Made by a program: the position numbers and the translations under genes
The notes under the pieces: model-generated
What the model saw: the letters and a program-made list of their open reading frames with translations, nothing else
The model's database searches: none
Told to the model about the DNA's origin: nothing
In this document: one piece after another, positions 6,687-15,477 of the stretch
Numbering within the stretch: the stretch's first letter is position 1
Layout of the letters: every line of letters starts with the position of its first letter
DNA from: Sulfurovum sp.
Lineage (GTDB): Bacteria; Campylobacterota; Campylobacteria; Campylobacterales; Sulfurovaceae
NCBI GenBank assembly: GCA_024762315.1
Contig: JANTHR010000005.1
Coordinates: 1 to 57,900 of the forward strand
Length of the DNA stretch: 57,900 bases
Reading direction: 5' to 3'

Positions 6687-8183
6687 ATGATAAAAAAATT
6701 ATTTATATTATTCACTGTTCACTATTCACTGTTCAGTTTCATTAATGCTGCTTCGGTTGAGGCACAGCTTGCAAACAATGAAGTGGTGCAGGGCAATATG
6801 GCACAACTTCGGATCGTTGCACATGGGAACAGGGCAGCTTTTCCCAATATTACCGAGATAGGCGGAGCCAAAGTATTGGGCAGGCATCAGAGTTCCAACA
6901 ACTCCATCAGTTATATTAACGGAAAGATGACGACAGACCGCAGTACAAGCCTTGTGCTTACTTTCGCACCACAGCATGACATGACCATCCCTTCATACAG
7001 TATCAACATAGACGGTACGGTCTATAAGACAGACCCGATAGCATTGAAGGTGGTTAAATCAAATGCACCCGGAGTAACAAATAACAACAAGTTCTCGCTA
7101 CAGTTGAGAGCAGATAAAAAATCTGTATTGGTAGGAGAACCTTTGGTGGTTACGGTATTTTTCTCCATAAGCAAAAATGTACGGCTCTCTCAAAATCCTG
7201 ACTATAAAAAGCCGGATTTTGACGGTTTCTTTGTCAAAGAGCTTGGCAATGAAAAAACCTATATGCAGGGTGATTACCAAGTGACTGAACTCGGGTATCT
7301 TCTTACTCCTGAAAAAGAGGGAAATTTTACTGTAGGACCTGCTACCGCCAAAGTAGGGTTAACTGATACAAGCAGAAGAGATATGTTCGGTAGGTTCTTC
7401 GGCACAGTGTGGACACCGATCGCTTCAAACACCATAGAAATTGAGGTGAAACCTGTTCCGAAAGATACAGATCTTGTAGGTAATTTTACGATATTCAGCA
7501 GTATAGACAAAGAAAAGGTAAAAGTAAACAAGCCGGTTAATCTCACTGTTAAAATAGAGGGAGAGGGAAACCTTGAAGATTTCGAGTTTCCTGCCTATGA
7601 AATAGATGGAGTAACCATTTACAGTGATGATGCCAAAGTAGAAACACAGATCATCAATAAACAGCTAAAAAGCACTTATGTGAAAACGTTTGTTTTTATC
7701 TCCGATCATGACTTTAAGATACCTTCAAAAAGTATCTCGGTGTATGACATAAAAACCAAAGAGGTGAAACATCTTGAGATACCTAGTTATGACGTAAAAG
7801 TCGAAGGAAGCAAGGCAGCGACAATGCCTCAAAGTCCATCTGCTGCGGGGGTGGTACAAACAGATATTAAACCTGTAGCACCCAAAGATCAGGACAATGC
7901 AGGCCCAAAAGCCAAAAGCGTACAAAAAATGGCATGGTGGATGCTTGCTGTGGCGTTCGTTCTGGGTATGTTAGTGATGTATTTGGCTAAATATCTCCCA
8001 GCATGGAAACGAAAACCAAGCCCTTTTAAAGAAGAAGAAGCCCTTAAAATACTCTACGGGCATATGAGTAAGGACAAAGCAGTAGAAGAGATGGTCCGCA
8101 AACTCTATGCTAAGAAGAGTGGTGACAGATCGGTAGAGATAGACAAGAAAGCACTCAAAGAGATGGTGGAGCGTTTTAGGTAG
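6687..8183 (+). CDS. batD: BatD-like oxygen-tolerance protein
   Basis: 498 residues from ATG 6687, chosen because AGGAGA at 6675-6680 precedes it; the frame is open further upstream but those codons fall in the repeat-rich spacer. Signal peptide MIKKLFILFTVHYSLFSFINA, then several beta-sandwich domains with BatD motifs (LRADKKSVLVGEPLVVTVFF; KPVNLTVKIEGEGNLEDFEFP), and a membrane segment near residue 418-437 (WWMLAVAFVLGMLVMYL) with a cytoplasmic tail. BatD is the periplasmic partner in the MoxR-Bat system. Part of the signal peptide is encoded by a heptamer array (6711-6735). Confidence 0.85.
   Translation: MIKKLFILFTVHYSLFSFINAASVEAQLANNEVVQGNMAQLRIVAHGNRAAFPNITEIGGAKVLGRHQSSNNSISYINGKMTTDRSTSLVLTFAPQHDMTIPSYSINIDGTVYKTDPIALKVVKSNAPGVTNNNKFSLQLRADKKSVLVGEPLVVTVFFSISKNVRLSQNPDYKKPDFDGFFVKELGNEKTYMQGDYQVTELGYLLTPEKEGNFTVGPATAKVGLTDTSRRDMFGRFFGTVWTPIASNTIEIEVKPVPKDTDLVGNFTIFSSIDKEKVKVNKPVNLTVKIEGEGNLEDFEFPAYEIDGVTIYSDDAKVETQIINKQLKSTYVKTFVFISDHDFKIPSKSISVYDIKTKEVKHLEIPSYDVKVEGSKAATMPQSPSAAGVVQTDIKPVAPKDQDNAGPKAKSVQKMAWWMLAVAFVLGMLVMYLAKYLPAWKRKPSPFKEEEALKILYGHMSKDKAVEEMVRKLYAKKSGDRSVEIDKKALKEMVERFR
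6711..6735 (+). repeat. Heptanucleotide repeat array inside the batD signal-peptide codons
   Basis: Units TTCACTG, TTCACTA, TTCACTG and a partial TTCA. They encode FTVHYSLFS in the signal peptide core. The surrounding protein is unrelated to BatC, yet both signal peptides have the same kind of repeat at the same place. Confidence 0.8.
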
Positions 8184-8189
8184 TGTCGT

Positions 8190-8195
8190 TATAAT
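8190..8195 (+). promoter_or_regulatory. -10 box immediately upstream of the DUF389 gene
   Basis: A perfect TATAAT ends six bases before ATG 8202, with no clear -35 element and no Shine-Dalgarno sequence. Transcription would start at or next to the ATG, predicting a leaderless mRNA. Confidence 0.45.
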
Positions 8196-8201
8196 ACTTC
8201 T

Positions 8202-10142
8202 ATGATTTATTATATATATGCCGATGACAAAGAAGCGTTTATTGAAGAGTGTAAAGCACTAGGGGTCTGGAGTCAACTTTTAGAAGAACAGAGTAGAGCT
8301 AAAAATGAAGAGCTGAGCCCAAATAATGAAATAGTTTATCTTCCTTTTTCCAAGTTGGGTGAACTTGACATAGCCAATGCCAGCCGTCTTTTGGTAACAG
8401 GCTGTCTGAATGAGATCAAAGTTTTGATGGGGATCGCCCATCAGAATGATCTTCCTCTTGGCATCATCCCGACTGAAGAACAAAAAGAGCTGATAAAAAC
8501 GTTCGATCTGCCTTCTAAAAAAGAGGAGGCGGTCATTCAGGCATTCCATGTGAGTGAAAAGAAGATCGATCTGCTTTATTGTAATGGGGAGATCGTACTG
8601 CAAGAGGTGGTAGTGGGTGATGCGCCGCCTCTTGACAGGTTTGATTCTACACTTAATGGAAAAAGCGTTTTTGACAGAATAAAGATCTTTTGGCGTACCA
8701 TGAAACGGGTTAAAGAGCTTCAGCATGCGCAGATGAAGATCACGGTTGCCCAGAGTAATGAGATCAAACTCTCTGCCGTAGGAATTGTGGGTATAAAGTA
8801 TCCTAACAATACTTTTGCTTCCAAACTTATTGCATCACAATTAAGTTCTACGGACGGGAAACTTTCTATCGTTATTCTTTCTCCTACTTCCATTATGCAA
8901 TATATGGGGTATTTGTTTCAATCTTTGGTCTCCCATCTGACGCCAGAGCATTTACCCAATGCCGTGGGCTACATACGCAGCAATATGATCAGTATTGAGC
9001 CAAAAGAGCCGATGGATGTACTCATCGACTCGGCAGAAAAACAGCTTACTCCCATAGAACTGGAAGTGCAAGAGAAAGCATTGGCCCTGGGAGTAGGTGA
9101 AAAGTTCTGGGAGAAACAGGGAAAAGAATCAGGCGGTAAAGACAGTATTAAAATAGACCATCTCCCCTCAGATGAAGAGAATGCAGATTACCTTTCAAAG
9201 AATATTCCTCTCTTTTCCCATGCTTCTCAAGAGCAGTATGCCTCTTTGTTCACTAATCTAAGAGAAGAGAGCAGACTGAGCTCAACGTTCATGACATTGC
9301 TGATCCTGGCAACGATGATCGCAACATTCGGACTCTTTATCAATTCCAGTTCAGTGATTATCGGCGCCATGCTTCTGGCGCCTCTGATGCAGCCTATTGT
9401 AAGCCTGAGCATGGGGGTACTCCGGCAAGATACAGCGCTTCAGATCAATGGTGCAAAAACAATCTTGATAGGCGTGACCGCTGTACTGGCTACGGCGGCA
9501 CTCATTGCGGTTTTTACACCTATAGAACGACTGAGCACAGAGATGGCAGGACGATTGAGCCCTACGATACTTGATCTTTTTGTAGCCATTGTCTCAGGAG
9601 TTGCTGCGGCGTATGCAAAGAGCAATGAGAAGATAGTTGGAAGTCTGGCAGGTGTTGCCATAGCCGTAGCATTGGTGCCGCCGATCGCAGTAGCAGGTAT
9701 AGGTTTGGGTTGGGGTAACTGGCATATGTTCTTTATGGCATTTTTACTCTTTGTTACCAACCTTGTCGGGATCGTCCTGGCAGCAGCATTGACCTTTACG
9801 GTATTGGGTTTTTCTCCACTACACATCGCTAAAAAAGGGATGCTGACCTGGATGGCCATTGTAGTAATCGTTGCCATACCGCTCTATAGTTCCTTTGCTA
9901 AGATGAAAGAAGATATAGAAGTACAAAGTACACTCTCAAATCTGGCTTTTAATGTGGGTGAACATGATGTGAAACTGACACATATTGAGTTGCTGCATCA
10001 CCCTAAAATAGATGAGATACGCTGTGAAGTCATCAGTACGGGCATATTAAGTAAAAAAGAAAAAGAAAGACTCAAAGAGGCAATACTTAAAAGCATACAT
10101 AAGCAGGCTAAAGTGATCGTGACATTTAGGTATAGGTTGTAA
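8202..10142 (+). CDS. Membrane protein: degenerate diacylglycerol-kinase-like domain fused to DUF389
   Basis: 646 residues in two parts. From about residue 360 to 555 is a DUF389/TIGR00341-type membrane domain with five or six segments and the signatures VIIGAMLLAPLM (384-395) and VALVPPIAVAG. The first 300 residues read like a YegS/diacylglycerol-kinase fold: TGCLNE (66-71), PLGIIP (85-90), KKIDLLYCNGEIVLQEVVVG (120-139), DGKLSIVIL (218-226) and a final MDVLIDSAEKQLTPIELEVQ segment. The glycine-rich GGDGT nucleotide loop expected before LNE is missing, so ATP binding is doubtful. Substrate and role are unknown. It ends three bases from convergent tyrA. Confidence 0.75.
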   Translation: MIYYIYADDKEAFIEECKALGVWSQLLEEQSRAKNEELSPNNEIVYLPFSKLGELDIANASRLLVTGCLNEIKVLMGIAHQNDLPLGIIPTEEQKELIKTFDLPSKKEEAVIQAFHVSEKKIDLLYCNGEIVLQEVVVGDAPPLDRFDSTLNGKSVFDRIKIFWRTMKRVKELQHAQMKITVAQSNEIKLSAVGIVGIKYPNNTFASKLIASQLSSTDGKLSIVILSPTSIMQYMGYLFQSLVSHLTPEHLPNAVGYIRSNMISIEPKEPMDVLIDSAEKQLTPIELEVQEKALALGVGEKFWEKQGKESGGKDSIKIDHLPSDEENADYLSKNIPLFSHASQEQYASLFTNLREESRLSSTFMTLLILATMIATFGLFINSSSVIIGAMLLAPLMQPIVSLSMGVLRQDTALQINGAKTILIGVTAVLATAALIAVFTPIERLSTEMAGRLSPTILDLFVAIVSGVAAAYAKSNEKIVGSLAGVAIAVALVPPIAVAGIGLGWGNWHMFFMAFLLFVTNLVGIVLAAALTFTVLGFSPLHIAKKGMLTWMAIVVIVAIPLYSSFAKMKEDIEVQSTLSNLAFNVGEHDVKLTHIELLHHPKIDEIRCEVISTGILSKKEKERLKEAILKSIHKQAKVIVTFRYRL

Positions 10143-10145
10143 AAC

Positions 10146-10985
10146 CTAGTCTAAAATATCATGCAAGGTATTGGCCTCTTTCATCCAGACATTAAGATTT
10201 TTCCATTCTTCCTTCTCAACCATTTTTTGACATTTCTTAAGTTCTGATTGAAATACATTGATCGCTTCAAGTAAATTCTCTTTATTTTGTCTAAAAATAT
10301 CTTCCCACATGTTCGGACTTGATTTGGCAATACGGCTCATATCTTTAAATCCCCCGCCGGCAAGGGCAATAATGCTCGCTCTGGCTTCTTGTTTCATTAC
10401 TGCATTGGCAAGTGCGTAAGAGAGGGCATGAGGCATGTGAGAGATGAAAGCGGCATGTCTGTCATGCTCTTTAGCGTCCATGAATACAAGTTTCATTTTA
10501 AGGTCGTTAAAGAGCTTTTTGGCAACCTCCTGCTGATATTTTCCGCTTTTGTGCATATCACACAGGACAACAACTTTGTCTTTGTAAAGGTCTGCTACTG
10601 CAGCAGACGGACCGAACTTCTCTGTACCTGTCATGGGGTGGGCCGTGACAAAGTTCTTTCTTGTTTCCTTGGGTATGGAGTTGGATATCTTCTCTTTCGT
10701 ACTACCAAAATCAATAATGGTACATTTGTCATCAAGATCTTTGAACTGTTGTGAAATGGCTATGATACTGTCTACAGGAACGGTTAAAAAAATGATATCG
10801 CAGCTACTAATCTCATCCAATGTCCCAATGACTTCATCCACTAAGCCTAGAGCGAGTGCCTGGGCACAGTGTTGCGGATTATGGTCAAGACCTATAAAAT
10901 AGAATTTGTCCGAAGTCTCTTTAAGTGCTATGCTCAAAGAGCCTCCCATTAGTCCAAGACCGATGATGCCGATTTTTGTTGTCAT
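10146..10985 (-). CDS. tyrA: Prephenate dehydrogenase
   Basis: 279 residues, the normal size for a monofunctional enzyme. N-terminal Rossmann motif GLGLMGGS (residues 9-16), then DFGSTKEKI and FVTAHPMTGTEKFGPSAA, which hold the conserved substrate-binding His and Gly residues of TyrA, and FISHMPHALSYALA in the helical dimerisation domain. It oxidises prephenate to 4-hydroxyphenylpyruvate with NAD(P)+ in tyrosine synthesis. Transcribed alone toward the DUF389 gene with only 3 bases between the stops and no visible terminator, so the two transcripts probably overlap. Confidence 0.93.
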   Translation of the reverse strand: MTTKIGIIGLGLMGGSLSIALKETSDKFYFIGLDHNPQHCAQALALGLVDEVIGTLDEISSCDIIFLTVPVDSIIAISQQFKDLDDKCTIIDFGSTKEKISNSIPKETRKNFVTAHPMTGTEKFGPSAAVADLYKDKVVVLCDMHKSGKYQQEVAKKLFNDLKMKLVFMDAKEHDRHAAFISHMPHALSYALANAVMKQEARASIIALAGGGFKDMSRIAKSSPNMWEDIFRQNKENLLEAINVFQSELKKCQKMVEKEEWKNLNVWMKEANTLHDILD

Positions 10986-11048
10986 TTGTTGTCCAGAATA
11001 TTTTTAGAGGATTATAGCATGATTTTTGTATTTATTATGAGCCTCTTA

Positions 11049-11077
11049 TTGAAAAAAAGATACACTAATGGCAAAAT
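11049..11077 (+). promoter_or_regulatory. Candidate promoter for bamA
   Basis: TTGAAA at 11049-11054, a 17-base spacer, and CAAAAT at 11072-11077. Spacing is ideal but the -10 is weak. It sits 25 bases before the chosen bamA start. Confidence 0.35.
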
Positions 11078-11102
11078 AAATCATAAAACAAGGTTGACCA
11101 GG

Positions 11103-13409
11103 ATGATGAAAAAGATAGTGCTTTCATGGATGGTGATAGGCTCATTGCTTTTGGCGCAAAAGGTGACACAGATCAAATTTGAAGGACTTGCCCACCTCTC
11201 TCCCTCTGTTGCAATGGAGATCGCTGATATCCGTGTGGGTGACCAAATGGATGCTGCAAAGATCAATCAATCGATCAAAAATTTCTTTGAACAAGGGTAC
11301 TTTAAAGATGTATGGGTCGATAAGCAGGGGGGTACGCTTATTTACCATTTCAAAGAGAAGGCAGCAATTGCCAATCTTGAGATCAAAGGTTACGGTACGG
11401 GAGATGATGGTAAAAAGCTTTTAAAGAGTATTGGTCTTAAAAAAGGTGACCTTTATGATGAAGCGCGTATCAAAAAGGCTAAAAAAACACTGATATCCAG
11501 ACTTGAGAGTAAGGGTAACTATGATTCTGTTGTTGAAGTAACGACCACACCTGTTGGAAAGGGAGCCGTTTCTGTTGTTTTTGATGTGAACAAAGGTGAG
11601 AAGATCAAGATCAAAAAGCTTAATTTCATAGGTGCTTCGGAACTAAGCAAAGGTGACCTTGAAACAGGTTTGGCAAACCAGGAAGAAGATTTTCTTGGAT
11701 GGTTGCCATTCTTAAACAGTGGAGAAGTCAAGGTAGACCAACTTGAATATGATGCCTATAGAGTAAAAGATACATATATGAAACACGGTTTCCTGGATGC
11801 GTATGTCAGCAAACCTCTTATGCGTGTGGATTACAGTTCATACAATGCGGAGATCGATTATCAGATCAAAGAGGGAGCACAGTATCGTGTAGGCGAGGTG
11901 AGCATAGCCCAAGATATAGATGGGCTTGACAGTGAAGCATTGGCAAATGAACTTTCACTGAAAGAAGGAAGGATCTTCAATATTTCCAAAATGCGAAAAG
12001 ATATGAAGATGCTTCAGGAAGCAGCAGGAAACCTGGGATATGCCTATGCAAAAGTACTGCCTCAAATGCATAAAAATGCTGAAGAGAAAACGATTGATCT
12101 TCAATATATGATCCAACCCGGTATGCAGGTAACGATCAATGATGTACTGATCTCGGGTAATGACAGTACAAAAGACAGAGTGATCCGTCGATATATCTAT
12201 CTCGCTCCTGGAGATGTATTTAATGCAACTGATCTTAAAGACAGTAAAAATGCATTGGGAAGAACAGGTTTTTTTGAAAAGGTCGATATTCAAAGCCAAA
12301 GGATTTCAGCGGATAAGATCAATCTGCTTGTAAAAGTCAAAGAGACAGCAACCGGTACTATTTCTGCAGGTGGCGGATATGGGAGCTATGAAGGACTTAT
12401 GTTGAATGCTTCTGTATCTGATAAAAATATTTTTGGTTCAGGGATCAATGCCAGTGTAGGTTTTGATATCTCTAAGATCTCAACGAATTACAATCTTTCG
12501 TTTACAAACCCGAGACTGTGGGACAGCCTTTACAGTCTAGGATTTAATGTCTATAAGAAAAAGTATGAGTATTATAACTTCACGCAGGATCAGTTTGGCG
12601 GTTCCTTGGTATTGGGTAGAGAATTCCTAAGACATTTCCATGCCTCAGCGGGCATAGGATATGTTGATAATAAATCAGAACAGAATGACAATCAAATAGT
12701 CTCTTCAGACGGTAATGTGACTTTCTATGATCGTTACGGTTTCTATAATGACAAATATAAGAAAACTTCCCTCTTCTTCAATCTCTCTTTCGATAATACA
12801 GATGACTTTTATGTTCCAAGAGAAGGTATGATAGCAGCGGTGAACTTTGAATTTGCTAGTTTGGACGGGGATGATTTTAATGCGACGGTAGGAAGCGGTG
12901 AAGAGAACGGCTATGGGAAATTTACAAAAACATCCGGAAAATTTGGACTGTATTACGGGCTGAATGACTGGATAGACTATGACCTGATTTTAAGATTTAA
13001 GGCAAGAGCTACACTGCTTAGCAGCGGAGACAATGAAAAACTTCCTATTGGGGAAAAACTCTATATGGGTGGTATTGGATCGGTGAGAGGATATGACCCT
13101 TATTCACTTACGCCTTTGGCAGATCCAAATGATCTCAACAGCCGTATTGGAGGGAAAAAACGTGCTTCAGCAACAGTTGAAGCAAGTATCCCTCTCTCTG
13201 AAGCAGCAAAGATGAGGTTGGCGTTCTTCTATGATTACGGTATGATAGGTGAGGACAGCTTCAATGAGATCAAGCGTTCTTCAGCAGGTGCGGTCATAGA
13301 GTGGCAATCTGCATTCGGGCCTATCAATCTTGTATTTGCCAAGGCCATCAACCCTGAAGATGCTGATAGAACATCAACATTTGAATTCTCAATGGGAACG
13401 AAGTTTTAA
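11103..13409 (+). CDS. bamA: Outer-membrane protein assembly factor BamA
   Basis: 768 residues from ATG 11103; an upstream TTG at 10986 would give an unlikely hydrophilic extension before the signal peptide. Signal peptide MMKKIVLSWMVIGSLLLAQ, then five POTRA domains to about residue 410 (the first begins VTQIKFEGLAHLSP; a typical later one is ISGNDSTKDRVIRRYIYLAPGDVFN), then the 16-stranded barrel with the VRGYDPYSL motif (loop 6 VRGF/Y) and C-terminal Phe (FSMGTKF). It is the essential insertase of the BAM complex and would insert the barrel proteins encoded elsewhere in this window. Confidence 0.95.
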   Translation: MMKKIVLSWMVIGSLLLAQKVTQIKFEGLAHLSPSVAMEIADIRVGDQMDAAKINQSIKNFFEQGYFKDVWVDKQGGTLIYHFKEKAAIANLEIKGYGTGDDGKKLLKSIGLKKGDLYDEARIKKAKKTLISRLESKGNYDSVVEVTTTPVGKGAVSVVFDVNKGEKIKIKKLNFIGASELSKGDLETGLANQEEDFLGWLPFLNSGEVKVDQLEYDAYRVKDTYMKHGFLDAYVSKPLMRVDYSSYNAEIDYQIKEGAQYRVGEVSIAQDIDGLDSEALANELSLKEGRIFNISKMRKDMKMLQEAAGNLGYAYAKVLPQMHKNAEEKTIDLQYMIQPGMQVTINDVLISGNDSTKDRVIRRYIYLAPGDVFNATDLKDSKNALGRTGFFEKVDIQSQRISADKINLLVKVKETATGTISAGGGYGSYEGLMLNASVSDKNIFGSGINASVGFDISKISTNYNLSFTNPRLWDSLYSLGFNVYKKKYEYYNFTQDQFGGSLVLGREFLRHFHASAGIGYVDNKSEQNDNQIVSSDGNVTFYDRYGFYNDKYKKTSLFFNLSFDNTDDFYVPREGMIAAVNFEFASLDGDDFNATVGSGEENGYGKFTKTSGKFGLYYGLNDWIDYDLILRFKARATLLSSGDNEKLPIGEKLYMGGIGSVRGYDPYSLTPLADPNDLNSRIGGKKRASATVEASIPLSEAAKMRLAFFYDYGMIGEDSFNEIKRSSAGAVIEWQSAFGPINLVFAKAINPEDADRTSTFEFSMGTKF

Positions 13410-13412
13410 TCT

Positions 13413-13440
13413 GCAGGGTGCGGTTGCCACCGCGCCGCAT
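13413..13440 (+). repeat. GCAG/GTAG-type palindrome after bamA (REP-like)
   Basis: GCAG followed by GGTGCGGTTGCCACCGCGCC, an 8-bp stem (one G-U wobble) with a TTGCC-type loop. It begins 4 bases after the bamA stop. It is noticeably more GC-rich than its surroundings and shares the AGGGTG head with the other elements of this family. Confidence 0.6.
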
Positions 13441-13476
13441 AATAAAACTTACATTCCAAACTTTTTCCGTAAGACT

Positions 13477-13498
13477 TGACGCAATTTAAAGTGCGTCA
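13477..13498. terminator. Bidirectional hairpin between convergent bamA and ppx/gppA
   Basis: TGACGCA (13477-13483) pairs with TGCGTCA (13492-13498) across an 8-base AT-rich loop. It lies between the two convergent stops and could end both transcripts, although neither side has a strong U-tract. Confidence 0.4.
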
Positions 13499-13509
13499 GC
13501 AGGCATATC

Positions 13510-15036
13510 CTACGAAATTCCCAACCTTTTGCATTTGGGTAGTGTACTCTCATCTTCTATAATAATTGCAAACGACACAGGCTTTTCCAAAGCTTTTATT
13601 TTCTCTTTTGCCAAATAAAGAGGTTTGTCAGAGGTAATATGTAGAGTCTTGTTTTTGTAAGAAAAGTCAATTTTGGCACTATTGGATGCTTCGTGCAGGT
13701 ATACTGTAAGCGTATATACAAAACTTAACCAAAGCAGTTTGTCTCTTTCGGGCAAAAGAGGCTTGAAACCCTGAAAAAGAGGTTTGTGAAGAATCTCTTT
13801 GCCATGCATACGTAGGAGAAAAGAGATAAGGATTATCTGTTCATGCGTAAAGCCGTAATTCAACTCCTGCATGGCAATATAGAATGCATGTTGATGGGAT
13901 TTATATATAGTAAGGGTTTTCCCGATCGTAGAGAGTTTGAGTGCCCAGAGAAGTTCTGAACGGTACTGCTCCTTATCCTCTATTTCAATTTGCATTTCAC
14001 TGTAAAGCGCAGTGGCTATCTTAAGCTTGTTCTTCTTTTTTGCTTCTATATTGATAAAAGGCTTGAACCTGTCTAAAATAGAAGTGATGCTTGGATTGGT
14101 ATGGTTGGGAAACCTTAAATTGTCTTGTTTCAGTAACTGCTTAAGAAAGACCCCTTCTCTTACCCCCACAGAGCTTGTGGTGACTGAGGTAGCCCCGATA
14201 TGAGAGAGTATCTCATTAAAGATAAGGGTTCCTTCACGTATGGTATCGTAGCGGTTTTTTTTCAAATCGAATTTTTTCAGATTTTTCGCAGAGCTAAGCG
14301 GTATGGCTTGCATGTAATCAGAAAAATCATCTACCTTGTAGGTAAAAGCATGCAGTTTATCTAAAGGGTGTGCACAGCGCTTCATGATCCCTTTGCTCAG
14401 TGTTCTTGCCGTACCACCAATGCCAATAGCCAAAGTACCCTTGAAATGCTCGGGAAGGCTTTCAAGCTCCTTTTGAATATAGGCATTGGCTTGCCTGTTG
14501 ATCTCCTTAATAGGCATCTCTTTATCAAAGAAGAGTTCTTTGAGTCTGACCGTACCCAGGTTCAGGGAATGGGTATCGACAATATTTCCGTTTTCGATGA
14601 GTGCCATATCTGATGACCCACCACCTATGTCAATGGTAATACCATGGTCTACAGGCAGCAGATTCTTGGCAGCTATAGCACCGTAGGCGGCTTCTTCTTT
14701 CCCGTCAATGATCTTAATGGAAAGACCAAGCTCTTTTTTTATCCACTTGACAAATAATTTCCCGTTTGGGGCATCTCTTAGTGCGGAAGTTGCAACACAA
14801 AGTGTTTTATGGGCTTGGTACTTTTCTATGGTATGAAGAAAGGATTGAAGTGTAAGGAAAGCTCTTTTGATGCCGATGGGCTGGAGATAGCCCTCTTTTT
14901 CATAGGCACCTTCGCCTATGCGGACTTTGGATTTCTGTTCGCAGATAAGGTGAAAACCATAACGGCTTGTTTTTTCAAAAATAACAAGCCTGCCTGAATT
15001 TGAACCGATATCAATGATCGCGGTTCGCTTAGCCAT
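13510..15036 (-). CDS. Ppx/GppA family phosphatase (exopolyphosphatase / pppGpp phosphohydrolase)
   Basis: 508 residues. ASKHA-fold motifs are present: IDIGSNSGRLVIF near the start (phosphate loop), SALRDAPNG, ITIDIGGGSSDMAL (near residue 133) and GIGGTARTLSKGI. The second half from about residue 310 is a mostly helical HD-like domain. The family hydrolyses polyphosphate or pppGpp and so touches the stringent response; sequence alone does not say which activity dominates. The ferredoxin gene is upstream with 8 bases between, implying co-transcription from a promoter before the ferredoxin. Confidence 0.88.
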   Translation of the reverse strand: MAKRTAIIDIGSNSGRLVIFEKTSRYGFHLICEQKSKVRIGEGAYEKEGYLQPIGIKRAFLTLQSFLHTIEKYQAHKTLCVATSALRDAPNGKLFVKWIKKELGLSIKIIDGKEEAAYGAIAAKNLLPVDHGITIDIGGGSSDMALIENGNIVDTHSLNLGTVRLKELFFDKEMPIKEINRQANAYIQKELESLPEHFKGTLAIGIGGTARTLSKGIMKRCAHPLDKLHAFTYKVDDFSDYMQAIPLSSAKNLKKFDLKKNRYDTIREGTLIFNEILSHIGATSVTTSSVGVREGVFLKQLLKQDNLRFPNHTNPSITSILDRFKPFINIEAKKKNKLKIATALYSEMQIEIEDKEQYRSELLWALKLSTIGKTLTIYKSHQHAFYIAMQELNYGFTHEQIILISFLLRMHGKEILHKPLFQGFKPLLPERDKLLWLSFVYTLTVYLHEASNSAKIDFSYKNKTLHITSDKPLYLAKEKIKALEKPVSFAIIIEDESTLPKCKRLGIS

Positions 15037-15044
15037 GTCCGTTG

Positions 15045-15296
15045 TTACTCTTCTTCCTGAAGTTTTTCAAATTTAAATTTTAGTTCTTCAATGTTCTCAA
15101 CGTTATCAGGATCTGAGATAATACAGTCAACAGGACATACCGCAATACATTGAGGTTCATCAAAGTGGCCTACACACTCTGTACATCTATCGGAATCAAT
15201 AATGTAAACAGGGTCATTCTCTTCAATTGCCTCGTTTGGACATTCTTCTCTACATGCATCACATGCTATACATTCATCAGTTATTAAAAGGGCCAT
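15045..15296 (-). CDS. 2[4Fe-4S] ferredoxin, YfhL/Allochromatium type
   Basis: 83 residues. The first cluster motif is CIACDACREECP (C-x2-C-x2-C-x3-CP). The second is CTEC, eight residues, then CIAVCP: the long spacer between the second and third Cys of the second cluster is typical of the Alvin-type ferredoxins with very low potential. The acidic C-terminal tail is also usual. It serves as a one-electron carrier for oxidoreductases; the partner is not evident from neighbours. A hairpin (CTGGTTT/AAACCAG, 15316-15336) lies in its short leader. Confidence 0.92.
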   Translation of the reverse strand: MALLITDECIACDACREECPNEAIEENDPVYIIDSDRCTECVGHFDEPQCIAVCPVDCIISDPDNVENIEELKFKFEKLQEEE

Positions 15297-15425
15297 ACTA
15301 TCCTCTGTTTGAGCACTGGTTTCAGTTTTAAACCAGGCTTCTAAAATTATTTATAGGAGTTATAACCCAAGAAAGCTTATGCTTTATTTAAAAGTGAATA
15401 AATTTCTTTTTTCTGGAGAGTTTTT

Positions 15426-15458
15426 AAAAAAGAGGAAGCGTTTTTGTGCCTCTTTTTT
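15426..15458 (-). terminator. Intrinsic terminator after hsrA
   Basis: AAAAAAGAGG (15426-15435) and CCTCTTTTTT (15449-15458) form a perfect 10-bp stem. Read on the minus strand, the hairpin ends in a run of six U, which fits an intrinsic terminator about 20 bases after the hsrA stop. The symmetric A/T runs also allow function on the plus strand. The rest of the 181-base gap holds the ferredoxin leader. Confidence 0.7.
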
Positions 15459-15477
15459 AGCTAGTGGATCTAATGTA

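Noticed and set aside
10986..11102. N-terminal extension of BamA from TTG 10986
   Set aside because: It would place 39 residues, partly charged, before a clear signal peptide; ATG 11103 directly precedes that peptide.
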